The position numbers and the translations under genes were made by a program. Positions 1-9,076 of a stretch of 64,000 bases of DNA are shown piece after piece. The stretch is from contig CAMDEA010000003.1 of the NCBI GenBank assembly GCA_945893045.1, positions 62,001 to 126,000 of the forward strand. Reading direction: 5' to 3'. The stretch's first letter is position 1; the number at the start of each line of letters is the position of its first letter. Origin of the DNA: Planctomyces sp. SH-PL62 (lineage in GTDB: Bacteria > Planctomycetota > Planctomycetia > Planctomycetales > Planctomycetaceae). The notes under the pieces are model-generated. The model ran no database searches, was not told the DNA's origin, and worked only from the letters and a program-made list of their open reading frames with translations.

Positions 1-1
1 G

Positions 2-832
2 CCGTTCGTGCTGACTCTGATTCCGGTCGCGCTCATCCTGCGCGAGCCGGATTTGGGAACCGCGTTGCTCTTCATTCCGACGTTGTTCGCAATGCTGTTT
101 GCGGCGGGCGCGCGGCCGCGGCATTTGGTAATGATCGTGATGTTGGGGATGCTCGCGTCGCCGGGCTTATGGCTGGCGATGAATGCCGAGCAGAAATCAC
201 GGATCGTGTCGCTCTTCCAACAACGGGACAGCGGCGAGGCACCGCGCGGCGACGCCTATCAACAACATCAGGCGAAGCGCGTGCTCGCGCGCGGCGGTGT
301 CTGGGGGAGCGAATTGACCGGCGAGACGTTTGAGATCGTCGTCTGCCCGCACTGTGCGAGTCACTTCGGCGTGAAGACCGATTTCGGACTCGGTCAGTCG
401 GCCACTTGTCCGAGTTGCCAGAAGGTCGCTCCATTGCCGGATCATTCCGAGTTCACGCTGCCGGAATCGCGCACCGATTTCATCTTCTGTCTGATCGGCG
501 AACGCTGGGGCTTTGCCGGCTGCGGTCTGACGTTGCTGTTGTATGTACTGCTGGTCGCTCGCGGCCTGATGATCGCTCACGGCACGCGCGAGCCATTCGG
601 ACGATTGCTGGCGGTCGGCATCGTCACGCTGCTGGCCTCGCAGGCGATCATCAACACCGGCATGACCTGCGGCCTGATGCCGGTGACGGGGATCACGCTG
701 CCGTTGGCCAGCTACGGCGGATCGAGCCTGCTGATGACGGCCGTTGGCATTGGCCTGCTGCTGAATGTCGGGATGCGTCCCGGTTACGAAGTCACCGGCG
801 AACCATTCCGCTGGCGCTCCGCAACTGCCTGA
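2..832 (+). CDS. FtsW/RodA/SpoVE (SEDS) family protein, 5' end truncated by the window edge; contains a CxxC...CxxC insertion
   Basis: [40 protein letters not shown] and [25 protein letters not shown] are SEDS signature segments. The frame is open to the left edge of the window. Confidence 0.93.
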   Translation, partial: PFVLTLIPVALILREPDLGTALLFIPTLFAMLFAAGARPRHLVMIVMLGMLASPGLWLAMNAEQKSRIVSLFQQRDSGEAPRGDAYQQHQAKRVLARGGVWGSELTGETFEIVVCPHCASHFGVKTDFGLGQSATCPSCQKVAPLPDHSEFTLPESRTDFIFCLIGERWGFAGCGLTLLLYVLLVARGLMIAHGTREPFGRLLAVGIVTLLASQAIINTGMTCGLMPVTGITLPLASYGGSSLLMTAVGIGLLLNVGMRPGYEVTGEPFRWRSATA

Positions 833-918
833 TCTGTTTCGATCCGTCCAATCCGCGTCCTCCGTGTTCCGGCCATAGAACACGGATGGCACGGAAATAA
901 CGGATCATTGAGCGAGCG

Positions 919-3900
919 TCATTCCTTCGAGATCGTCTCGTCCAGATTCAGCAGCAACGAGGCGACGCTGGTGAACGCCGCGAGGTCTGCCGGTTTGAGC
1001 TTGTCGCTGGCTTTCGATTCGCCGACGGCAATCAGCTTCTTGGCGGCAGCGTCATCAGCCGCGAACAATGCGCGGAGTGACTGCAAGCGGCGCGACAGGA
1101 CCGCCAACTCGTTCGGCGTTGGAGCACGAGACGTGCAACGACGGAAGGCTTCGCTCAGCCGCGACTCATCATCGGTCGCGGGGCCGAGCAGCACTCTTTG
1201 AGCGAGAGTGCGTGCGGCTTCGACGAAGGTGACATCGTTGAGTGTGACCAGCGCGTGCAACGGTGTGTTGGTCCGCGCGACTTTGACTTGGCACGTCTGC
1301 CGAGTGGCCACATCGAAGAAGAGTGTCGGGCCGACGATGCGTCGCCAAAACTGATAGAGGCTGCGACGGTACAACGCCTCGCCGGTGTCTTGTTGATAGC
1401 CAATGCGGCCAAAGGTCGCTTCCTCCCAAATACCGGGGGGCTGATAGCCTTTCACCGGCGGGCCCCCTTGTTTCTCGACCAGCAAGCCGCTGATCGCGAG
1501 CGCTTGATCGCGAATCATCCAGCTTGGCAGCCGATATCGCGGCCCGCGCGCGAGCAGTCGATTTTCGGGATCGTAGGTCAGGCTTTCTAGCCTGACTTGT
1601 TTCGCGTTGGATGTCGGTGGCGCGTTTGGGTCAGGCTGGAAAGCCTGACCTACGGAGGACTGCCGATAGGTCGCGCTGGTCACGATCAAGCGAATGAGTC
1701 GTTTCACGTTCCAGCGCCGGTTTGCCAACTGTGCGGCGAGGTTGGGATCACGGCTTTCGGCGATCGGCTCTCGGCTTTCGGCGAACTCGGCGGCCAACCA
1801 GTCGAGCAGTTCGGGATGCGAAGGCTTCTCGCCTTGCACGCCGAAGTCCTCGGTGGTCTTCACGAGTCCCGTGCCGAAGAACGCCTGCCAGTAGCGATTG
1901 ACGGTGACGCGCGCGGTCAGCGGGTGTTCGGGCGACATCAGCCAGCGGGCGAGGGCCAAACGATTGGTCGCCGGCTCGGCCGGTTGCGGCAGGACCGCCG
2001 GCAAGCCGTGCGTGACCTTGTCCGCGAACTTGTCATACGCGCCGCGCACGAGGATGAACGTGTCGCGCGGCTGCGGTCGTTCGCGCATCACCATCGTGCG
2101 CGGCAGAGTTTTTTCAAATCCTTCGCGAGCTTTCTTGGCATCATCGGAGACTCGCCGAGCGGCCAGCAGTGCCGGTTCGTTGTTGAGATAGAACTCGGCG
2201 ATCGTTTTCTTTTGTGCGTCGTTCCGTTTGTCGGCGGAGAGGTTGAGTGCCTCGCGCACGGCAGCCGGCATCGGTCGCAGCGATGCGACTGGCGAGTTGG
2301 TTAGCGACAGCCGGAACCGGCCGAGCACATGCGCGACGTGGATTGATTGAAATTCCAACCGGACGCGAACTGTTGTTTCGTCGTTGATTGCCGCGATGGG
2401 CGTGCGCGGCTCGAAGAGCGCGACGTGAGGTTTGCCGAACTCGCTGGCGATCGCCCAGCCGGTGTCGTTGCGGCCGTCCACGGCGTTGGCCGGCGGGAAG
2501 CTGGGTTGCTCGAAGTCGGCTCGAATCGCGGACAACTCCACCGGCTTGTCGTTGAGGAACAGTTTCAGTTCGGACAACACGAAGTTGCCGTTGTCGGCTC
2601 GGCCGGGGCCTTTGTTGACGAACGAGTCATCGGGGATTGCTTCGAGTTGAACGCCGGTCAGCCCGCTGAGCTTGGTCTTCAACAGCAACTCGAACGAATC
2701 CTTCGCAGGGTTGTCGCCGCCCGCGAGCAGGCTGTGGTCATCCAGCTTCTTGAGCGTCGCACCGGCTTCGGATTTCAACGTCACAAAGGTCGGCGCTGAC
2801 CATTGCGGCTCGGCCGCGCTTCCGGAGGCGACGAGTGACTTCTCCCACTCGGACTGCGACTCGCGCAGCTTGCGATCCAGTACGTCGCGCGACTGGTTGG
2901 CAGCAGTCTCAGCGGCGCGCTGCTCGTCGAGCTTCTTCTGCTGCTCCGGTCCAGCGAACGTGATGATCGGATTGGCGAGTCCTCCGGCGTCATTCGCACC
3001 GCTCTCTTCGATCGAATTGAAGAACGCCGAGAGCTGGTAGTACTCCTTCTGGGCGAGCGGATCGAACTTGTGGTCGTGACAGCGGCAGCAGTTGAAGGTC
3101 AGGCCCATCCAGACGGTGCCGGTGGTCTCGACGCGGTCTTGGACGTAATCGACGCGCGACTCTTCCGCGATGCGGCCTCCCTCGCCGTTGATCATGTGGT
3201 TGCGATGAAAGCCGGTCGCGATGAGTTGCGGCTGCGTTGGGTTCGGCAATTGATCGCCGGCGAGTTGTTCGATCGTGAATTGATCGAACGGCAGATTGTT
3301 GTTGAGCGCGTCGATGACCCAGTCACGCCAGAAATACATCGTGCGGGTCGGGTCGCCTTGATAGCCGTTCGTATCGGCATAACGGGCGGCATCGAGCCAT
3401 TCCCAAACCATCCGCTCGCCGAATCGCGGCGACCTGAGCAGCCGATCGACCACCTTTTCGTAAGCGTCCGGCGACTGATCCGCGACAAACGCATCGAGCT
3501 CTTCCAGCGACGGCGGCAGGCCGGTGAGATCGAGCGTCACGCGGCGGAGCAACGTGTGCTTCGCGGCCTCCGGCGACGGCGAGAGACTTTCCTTCTCCAA
3601 CTTCGCGCGGACAAACGCATCAATTGGATTCCGAATTTGAGATTTGAGATTTGAGATTTGAGATTTCAATACCGGCACTGCCGGACGCCGGATCGGCTCG
3701 AACGCCCAGTGCTTGCCCCATTTCGCTCCGCTGTCGATCCAGGCTTTGAGCAACTCCTTTTGTGTTGCCGTCAACTTACGTCCCGATTTCGGCGGCGGCA
3801 TGACCGCCTCCGGATCGGTCGAGAGGATGCGTTTCATCAACTCACTGTCACCGCTCTTGCCCGGCAGGATGATTGGCTTCTCGGTGCGGAGCGCACTCTC

Positions 3901-4128
3901 CTGTTGATCGAGCCGCAAGTCCGCTTCGCGCGACTTCGCGTCCGGGCCGTGGCAGGCGAAGCAGGTGTCCGACAGGATCGGCAGAATGTCCCGCGAGAAA
4001 TTCGGTGGCTCGGCGGCGGCAAGTGTCGACAAAATCATGTGACACAAAATCATAAAAGCCAAAGCCGCATGGAATGGGGCTTGTCGTCGCCAATTGATCC
4101 GGCCTGTTTTCATGATTTTGTGAAACAT
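919..4128 (-). CDS. DUF1549/DUF1553 domain protein with N-terminal planctomycete cytochrome c-like (PSCyt1) region
   Basis: 1069 aa. Signal peptide, CFACHGPDAKSREADLRLD, 'NPIDAFVRAKLEKESL', 'DLTGLPPSLEELDAFV', 'NRYWQAFFGTGLVKTTEDFGVQGEKPSHPELLDWLA'. Confidence 0.93.
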   Translation of the reverse strand: MFHKIMKTGRINWRRQAPFHAALAFMILCHMILSTLAAAEPPNFSRDILPILSDTCFACHGPDAKSREADLRLDQQESALRTEKPIILPGKSGDSELMKRILSTDPEAVMPPPKSGRKLTATQKELLKAWIDSGAKWGKHWAFEPIRRPAVPVLKSQISNLKSQIRNPIDAFVRAKLEKESLSPSPEAAKHTLLRRVTLDLTGLPPSLEELDAFVADQSPDAYEKVVDRLLRSPRFGERMVWEWLDAARYADTNGYQGDPTRTMYFWRDWVIDALNNNLPFDQFTIEQLAGDQLPNPTQPQLIATGFHRNHMINGEGGRIAEESRVDYVQDRVETTGTVWMGLTFNCCRCHDHKFDPLAQKEYYQLSAFFNSIEESGANDAGGLANPIITFAGPEQQKKLDEQRAAETAANQSRDVLDRKLRESQSEWEKSLVASGSAAEPQWSAPTFVTLKSEAGATLKKLDDHSLLAGGDNPAKDSFELLLKTKLSGLTGVQLEAIPDDSFVNKGPGRADNGNFVLSELKLFLNDKPVELSAIRADFEQPSFPPANAVDGRNDTGWAIASEFGKPHVALFEPRTPIAAINDETTVRVRLEFQSIHVAHVLGRFRLSLTNSPVASLRPMPAAVREALNLSADKRNDAQKKTIAEFYLNNEPALLAARRVSDDAKKAREGFEKTLPRTMVMRERPQPRDTFILVRGAYDKFADKVTHGLPAVLPQPAEPATNRLALARWLMSPEHPLTARVTVNRYWQAFFGTGLVKTTEDFGVQGEKPSHPELLDWLAAEFAESREPIAESRDPNLAAQLANRRWNVKRLIRLIVTSATYRQSSVGQAFQPDPNAPPTSNAKQVRLESLTYDPENRLLARGPRYRLPSWMIRDQALAISGLLVEKQGGPPVKGYQPPGIWEEATFGRIGYQQDTGEALYRRSLYQFWRRIVGPTLFFDVATRQTCQVKVARTNTPLHALVTLNDVTFVEAARTLAQRVLLGPATDDESRLSEAFRRCTSRAPTPNELAVLSRRLQSLRALFAADDAAAKKLIAVGESKASDKLKPADLAAFTSVASLLLNLDETISKE
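1573..1653. repeat. 81-nt compound palindromic element inside DUF1553 CDS, in frame
   Basis: gtaggtcaggctttctagcctgac ... gtcaggctggaaagcctgacctac (1 mismatch). Each arm is itself a hairpin. Encodes VGQAFQPD...QVRLESLTY. Confidence 0.95.
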
Positions 4129-4137
4129 GATTCTGTT

Positions 4138-7100
4138 TTACTTCTGCGCATCAAAGGTAAGCCGATGCAAATCGCGTTCGATCTGCACGTCGATGGTTTT
4201 GTCGGCGAAGTTCGGACGCATGTCGGCGAAGTTGTTGCGATCCGGACGCAGGCCCGTCTCCAGCGGCAGGACTCGGCCGTTGCGTTTGTCCATGACCGAG
4301 ACCTGGAATTTGGCCAAATCTCCCGGCCGCTGTTCCAGTCCGATGAGGTGATACACGCGCGCGGCGAGCAGCAGTGCCGGCGAATCGGCTGGCTGAGCGA
4401 CTTGCACTCCCTGCCAATCGAGCGTCGTGGTCCACAACTGTTTTCCCGTCGCGCGGTCGAAAGCGAAGGCCGGACCATGCACGCTCCATTGATCGAGATA
4501 CAGCACGCTCACGCGTGGCCGCGATTTGTCCGGCGCGACCGGCTCATCGACGTGCGTCAGCAGCAGCCAGCGGTCGCGGTCGCGGAGCATCACGAAGTGC
4601 GTGACGTGTTCGATCGGCGGCAGGTTCTGTTCGAGCAGCCGTTCTCCATTGCGCAGCGACCACAGCGTGAAGCGGCCGGTCGGTTCGAGCACGGCGACGA
4701 TATCTCCCAGCGACACGCACGGCAGCGAGCCGCGCGGAAAGCGTTGAGTCAGCACATCCTTTTCAAGCAGCGGATCAAACAATCGCAGTTGGCGGTCTTC
4801 GTCCAGCGGCGTCCAGGTCAGCACCTGCCGGCCGACGCTGGCGATCTGCTTGGCGGCGGCACCCGCCTGACGCGACAGCAGCCGGCCGTCGAGCGTGCTG
4901 AGCACATAGATGTCGCGAGTCTCCTGACTGGTCGCGATCACCGCGCGATCATCACCCGAAAGATCGCAGCCCAGCGGCAGGCCATCGAACATCCACAACG
5001 GCTCGCCCGTCGCCAACTCGGAGGCGATCAAGCGATGGCCGGCTTGATGGCAGACGACGTCGTGACCGATGAACGCCACTCGGCCGAAGGGGCGTTCCGA
5101 AGAATCTTTGATGCGGTACTGACTCGGCATCCCAGGGATCGGCACCGGATGCGGGCGTGCTCCGGGCGCGACCTGTGATTCGAGCCGGCGATCGAAGAGC
5201 ACGTTCTGCCACATCAATCGCGGTTCGAGCAATTCGGTCGCGTCGGATTTTTCGGCGGCACTGTTCTTCTCGGTCTCCTTCGCCGGCGCGGGCGGCACTG
5301 TGTTGAGCGGCACAGTGTCGAGCACCAGGAATCGCTCGCCCAAGTTCAGGACCAACCAGCGACCATGCCACGCGGCGGACATCCCCAAGACCAACGGAGT
5401 CGAGTGATTCTCGAACGGCAGTTTCGTCCGCCATTGCTCGCGGCCGAAGCTGTCGCGAGCGACCAATGCTCGGCCGAAGTCATCGCGCCACAATTGCCAG
5501 TTTTCGTGAGCCGCATCGGGGGGCGCAGACCATTTCCAGTGAAACCACGCATTCAGCGGTGCGCTGTTACCGGTACGCTCCGCCTTCAGAGGCTGAGTCG
5601 GCCAGTCGGTGGCCAGGCGATCGGCAAACTCCGCACGCCATTGAGCGGCCAACTCGCTCCCGGTCTTTCCATCCAGACACGGTTCGGCGGAGAAACGAGT
5701 GGCCAGCGCATCGAGCAATGGCCGGACCATCTCGACTTGTCCCAGCGACAACCACTGCTGAGCCAGCCGCGCCATTCCGAACGCGCCTCCCTCGGACAGC
5801 AACAGCGACTCGAATTCATGCCGATGCCTGCGCGGGTCAATTCTTCCGATGAGCGACTGCCGCGCGGCACTCGCCGAGTTGCTCCAGCCGAACAGCGCGA
5901 GGAAGTCGCGCAAGCGAGCCGGCCCCGATCCTTCCAGCGCGGTGCGCAAGCGTGATTCGATTTCCTTCCGCAAGACGTCGCGGTCTTTGTCCGGCATCGC
6001 CGCTTTCAGTTCGAGCATCTCCGCCGCGATCCAACGATCCTGGCGAGCGACCGTCGCGCCGTTGTCGATTTCCAAATCGCTCGAAGGCTCCCACGCATCG
6101 GCGAGCTTCAGCAGTTCGCGAGCCGCCGACAGCCACTCACCGCGACGTTGAAAACTGGCCGCTCGCAACCGCGCAAACAGCAATCGCTGCTTCGGATCAT
6201 CCAGCAGCGTTTCCAATTCGCGAATCGTCCCCTCCAAATCGGTCGCTTGTCCCGACCGGACTTCTTCCAACAGGATTGCCGCCAACGCCTGTTTGGCTTC
6301 CGAGGTCGGACTGATGGCAATGACGCGACGCAAGTCTTCCATCCCTCGCGCAAGCAGGCCGAGATGGAGATTCATGCGTCCGCGTTCTTCCAAAGCTCGC
6401 GCATTGTCCGGGTTCTTCAGCAAGGCTGCGGCGAGGGCACGTTGCTGCTTGTTCAATTCGGGAAACGCGGCGATGTGCGTGGCCGATTGCGACACCAGCC
6501 GGCCATTCGCCGCGATCAGGTTGCCAAGCAGCTCTTTGATGGCGACCTCGCGCCGCGCCAACGTGCGGCCGGTCCGAGCCTCGATGCTCACGACTTCGCC
6601 GTTGATCTGCGGCAGGTGCAGCACCCCTTCCATCAGCACACCACGTCCCAGCGGTGCGGCGATCGGCACCGTTCGCGGCCACGCCGGCTTGCCATCGGTC
6701 AGTCGCACTGCACGGACCTCATTGGGGCCGACGATCAAGACCGCCTCGTCGTGGGAGATCCCCGCCAAGAACAGTCCTTCGTCACGCGGTTGTTGCCACA
6801 ACACATGGCCGTCGTGCGCGTCGAGACACAGCAGCACGTCCGCATCCGGCGGAGCGACCAGCACACGATCGCGCACCGCGACCAGCACGCTCTGGTGCCA
6901 CGACGACTCGAACGACGTCACCGGCGGTTGAAACGGCGAGAATTGAAATTGCGGACGTGGAAATGGATTCCGGGGGACTCGTTCCAGAACCGGCTCGCGA
7001 TGCACGCTCTGCCAACGCAGCTCGCGCCGCACGGGATCAACCGCGACGATGGTTCCCGCGCCGGTCGGACAGATCACGCAATCGCCGGCAATCGTCGGGC

Positions 7101-8817
7101 TGAGTCCCACGTCATGCACGAAACCGCTCCAGATTGGATCGCTGGGGGCGAGCGTCTGCATCCACAGCAACTTGCCGTCGCGCGGGTCGAGCACCGCCAA
7201 TCGCAAGTCGATGCCGTCGTCCGTCAGCACATACAACCGTCCGCGCCACGGCAACGGCGGGCCGAGAAAGAACGCTCCCGAACCCAACAGCTCGTAGTCT
7301 CCGCGCGGACCGCCGATCTCCCAGCGGAGTCGCCCTGTCGCGGCTTCGATCGCGATCAGCTTGTTGAACTCACGCGTCACGAACATGCCGCGCCACGCGG
7401 CCTGCGGCATACGCAAGCTGGCCTCCCGCTCTTGCAGCGCGAAGACCAATTCGCCATTGCTGCTGAGTGTCGCATTACCGGCGTCTTCCCACACGCGCTC
7501 GTGCAACCAGCTTTCCAGTTCCGACGAGATTTTCCGCGGTGTTCGGCCGCGACGATTGTCGCTCAGCATGTCCGCCAACTCAGGCTCGACCATCGCCGAA
7601 TGCCACAGCGGCTGGCCGTCCGAAAGCCGAAACGCTCGCAACTGCGACAGCGTCCGCACAATGACCGTGTCGCCGACAACGATCGGCTGCGCGGCGATGA
7701 TCGCCGGCCGATCCATCTGCCGACGCCGTTCAATCTCCGAACGGACTTCCGTGCGCACACGCCCCCACGCGCCCCGCAGCAGAGTTGGCGAGCGATCGGA
7801 GTTTGAGTCCGCCGGAGCGTCTTCATCAGTCGGCGGTTCGTCGTCGTCATCCAGCAGCATTTGTGACCAGGCGACATGCTCCGCCGGGACCGCCGCTGCC
7901 GCGAGCGCATTCCGCGCCGCGTTGCCCGCCACGAGCGGCCACTCGTCGCGCCGTTCGCCGGTCGCTCGCACCGGACGGACTGGGACTCCGGCCCAACGAT
8001 CGAACCAATCCAACGCCTCGGCATCGTTCTTGAACAGCATCAGTTCGCCGCCATCGCGCCGCTCAACCGACCGATCACCGACCGACTTCTTCAATTCGAT
8101 CAGCACCGCGCGACAGCGCTCGTCTTGCCCCGCCAATCTCCAGGCCAGCGCGAGTCGCAGTGACAACAACGGTTCGCGCACCGCGCGCGCGTGCGGCCAA
8201 TCGCGCACTTCCTGAAACCGAGATGCGGCCGCGAGCGGTTCGCCGAGATCCAGTTCGCGCAGTCCCAACGTGATCGTCGCGTCGTAACCCGCCGACGTGT
8301 GAAAGAACCGTCTCGCGACCTCTTCGACTTCTGGCCAATCCCCCTCGGCGAGAGCGGCGCTCAATTGCACCCGCGCCCCTTTGCCAACCAGCACTTCGTA
8401 CGCTTGTCGGCCTTGCGCCGACATCCCGCCCATCAATCGCCGAGCTTCCCCTTTCAAGCTGTGTCCGACGACTCGCCGCTCGCCACCGGGAGGCTCTAAA
8501 AAGACGTCGTCGGTTTCCGGAGCCTCTTCCGTCGGAGCACCGTCATCGAGCAACGACTGCAAGAGCCGCAGTGCCTGTGATTCGTCCGGCTTGTCATTCG
8601 GCTCGCGCGGCGCGAGCAGTTGCCGCGCCTGTTCGAGTCGCTGAACCAACCGCCGCTCGCGCGCCGGGCCAGGATTGTCGGCGTCGCTGGCAGGGGGAGC
8701 GGGCGTCTGAGCCAACACACGAAACACAGCGGTCAACGCCATTATCAGGACGAGCGGGTTCAGCCTCCGTGCCGAATACAAACTCTGCATGATCCGCTTC
8801 CTGTCGTCGAAAACCAT
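4138..8817 (-). CDS. Large PQQ-binding-like beta-propeller protein with TPR-like region, predicted secreted
   Basis: 1559 aa. Multiple BamB/PQQ-like blades (GDTVIVRTLSQLRAFRLSDGQPLWHS, DVLLCLDAHDGHVLWQQ, ASELATGEPLWMFDG, AFDRATGKQLWTTTLDW). N-terminal hydrophobic segment. The start may be the internal Met near 8790. Its stop lies about 9 nt from the start of the 919..4128 gene. Confidence 0.85.
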   Translation of the reverse strand: MVFDDRKRIMQSLYSARRLNPLVLIMALTAVFRVLAQTPAPPASDADNPGPARERRLVQRLEQARQLLAPREPNDKPDESQALRLLQSLLDDGAPTEEAPETDDVFLEPPGGERRVVGHSLKGEARRLMGGMSAQGRQAYEVLVGKGARVQLSAALAEGDWPEVEEVARRFFHTSAGYDATITLGLRELDLGEPLAAASRFQEVRDWPHARAVREPLLSLRLALAWRLAGQDERCRAVLIELKKSVGDRSVERRDGGELMLFKNDAEALDWFDRWAGVPVRPVRATGERRDEWPLVAGNAARNALAAAAVPAEHVAWSQMLLDDDDEPPTDEDAPADSNSDRSPTLLRGAWGRVRTEVRSEIERRRQMDRPAIIAAQPIVVGDTVIVRTLSQLRAFRLSDGQPLWHSAMVEPELADMLSDNRRGRTPRKISSELESWLHERVWEDAGNATLSSNGELVFALQEREASLRMPQAAWRGMFVTREFNKLIAIEAATGRLRWEIGGPRGDYELLGSGAFFLGPPLPWRGRLYVLTDDGIDLRLAVLDPRDGKLLWMQTLAPSDPIWSGFVHDVGLSPTIAGDCVICPTGAGTIVAVDPVRRELRWQSVHREPVLERVPRNPFPRPQFQFSPFQPPVTSFESSWHQSVLVAVRDRVLVAPPDADVLLCLDAHDGHVLWQQPRDEGLFLAGISHDEAVLIVGPNEVRAVRLTDGKPAWPRTVPIAAPLGRGVLMEGVLHLPQINGEVVSIEARTGRTLARREVAIKELLGNLIAANGRLVSQSATHIAAFPELNKQQRALAAALLKNPDNARALEERGRMNLHLGLLARGMEDLRRVIAISPTSEAKQALAAILLEEVRSGQATDLEGTIRELETLLDDPKQRLLFARLRAASFQRRGEWLSAARELLKLADAWEPSSDLEIDNGATVARQDRWIAAEMLELKAAMPDKDRDVLRKEIESRLRTALEGSGPARLRDFLALFGWSNSASAARQSLIGRIDPRRHRHEFESLLLSEGGAFGMARLAQQWLSLGQVEMVRPLLDALATRFSAEPCLDGKTGSELAAQWRAEFADRLATDWPTQPLKAERTGNSAPLNAWFHWKWSAPPDAAHENWQLWRDDFGRALVARDSFGREQWRTKLPFENHSTPLVLGMSAAWHGRWLVLNLGERFLVLDTVPLNTVPPAPAKETEKNSAAEKSDATELLEPRLMWQNVLFDRRLESQVAPGARPHPVPIPGMPSQYRIKDSSERPFGRVAFIGHDVVCHQAGHRLIASELATGEPLWMFDGLPLGCDLSGDDRAVIATSQETRDIYVLSTLDGRLLSRQAGAAAKQIASVGRQVLTWTPLDEDRQLRLFDPLLEKDVLTQRFPRGSLPCVSLGDIVAVLEPTGRFTLWSLRNGERLLEQNLPPIEHVTHFVMLRDRDRWLLLTHVDEPVAPDKSRPRVSVLYLDQWSVHGPAFAFDRATGKQLWTTTLDWQGVQVAQPADSPALLLAARVYHLIGLEQRPGDLAKFQVSVMDKRNGRVLPLETGLRPDRNNFADMRPNFADKTIDVQIERDLHRLTFDAQK

Positions 8818-8943
8818 GAACGCACGGAGTCTGCCGTGTCCTTCGCGTCACATGGAATAGCGGCGCGAGTGCCACAGATTGGAATTGACCATCCACCAGA
8901 GCCACCGCCTGCCTGCCGTTCAGAAATCAAATCTCAGGCGGAT

Positions 8944-9031
8944 GATCCCCGCGGATGGCATGGCAATACCACGGATGAACCAGTGCTTCCGGTTTTTCAT
9001 CCGTGGTATTGCCATGCCATCCGTGGGGATC
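8944..9031. repeat. Long inverted repeat: 36-nt arms, 1 mismatch, 16-nt spacer
   Basis: gatccccgcggatggcatggcaataccacggatgaa / ttcatccgtggtattgccatgccatccgtggggatc. Confidence 0.95.
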
Positions 9032-9076
9032 TTTGAGCTTCATGGCCGCTCAAATCTTACGCGGTGCGGACGAGTG

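Noticed and set aside
861-884. ccgtgttccggccatagaacacgg hairpin between convergent ftsW-like and DUF1553 genes as a terminator
   Set aside because: Only an 8-bp stem and no T-tract on either strand; too weak to call.
6148-7806. 552-aa plus-strand ORF (also 3658..5178, 506 aa)
   Set aside because: Antisense to the PQQ-like propeller gene; low-complexity Arg/Gln/His-rich translation without domains.
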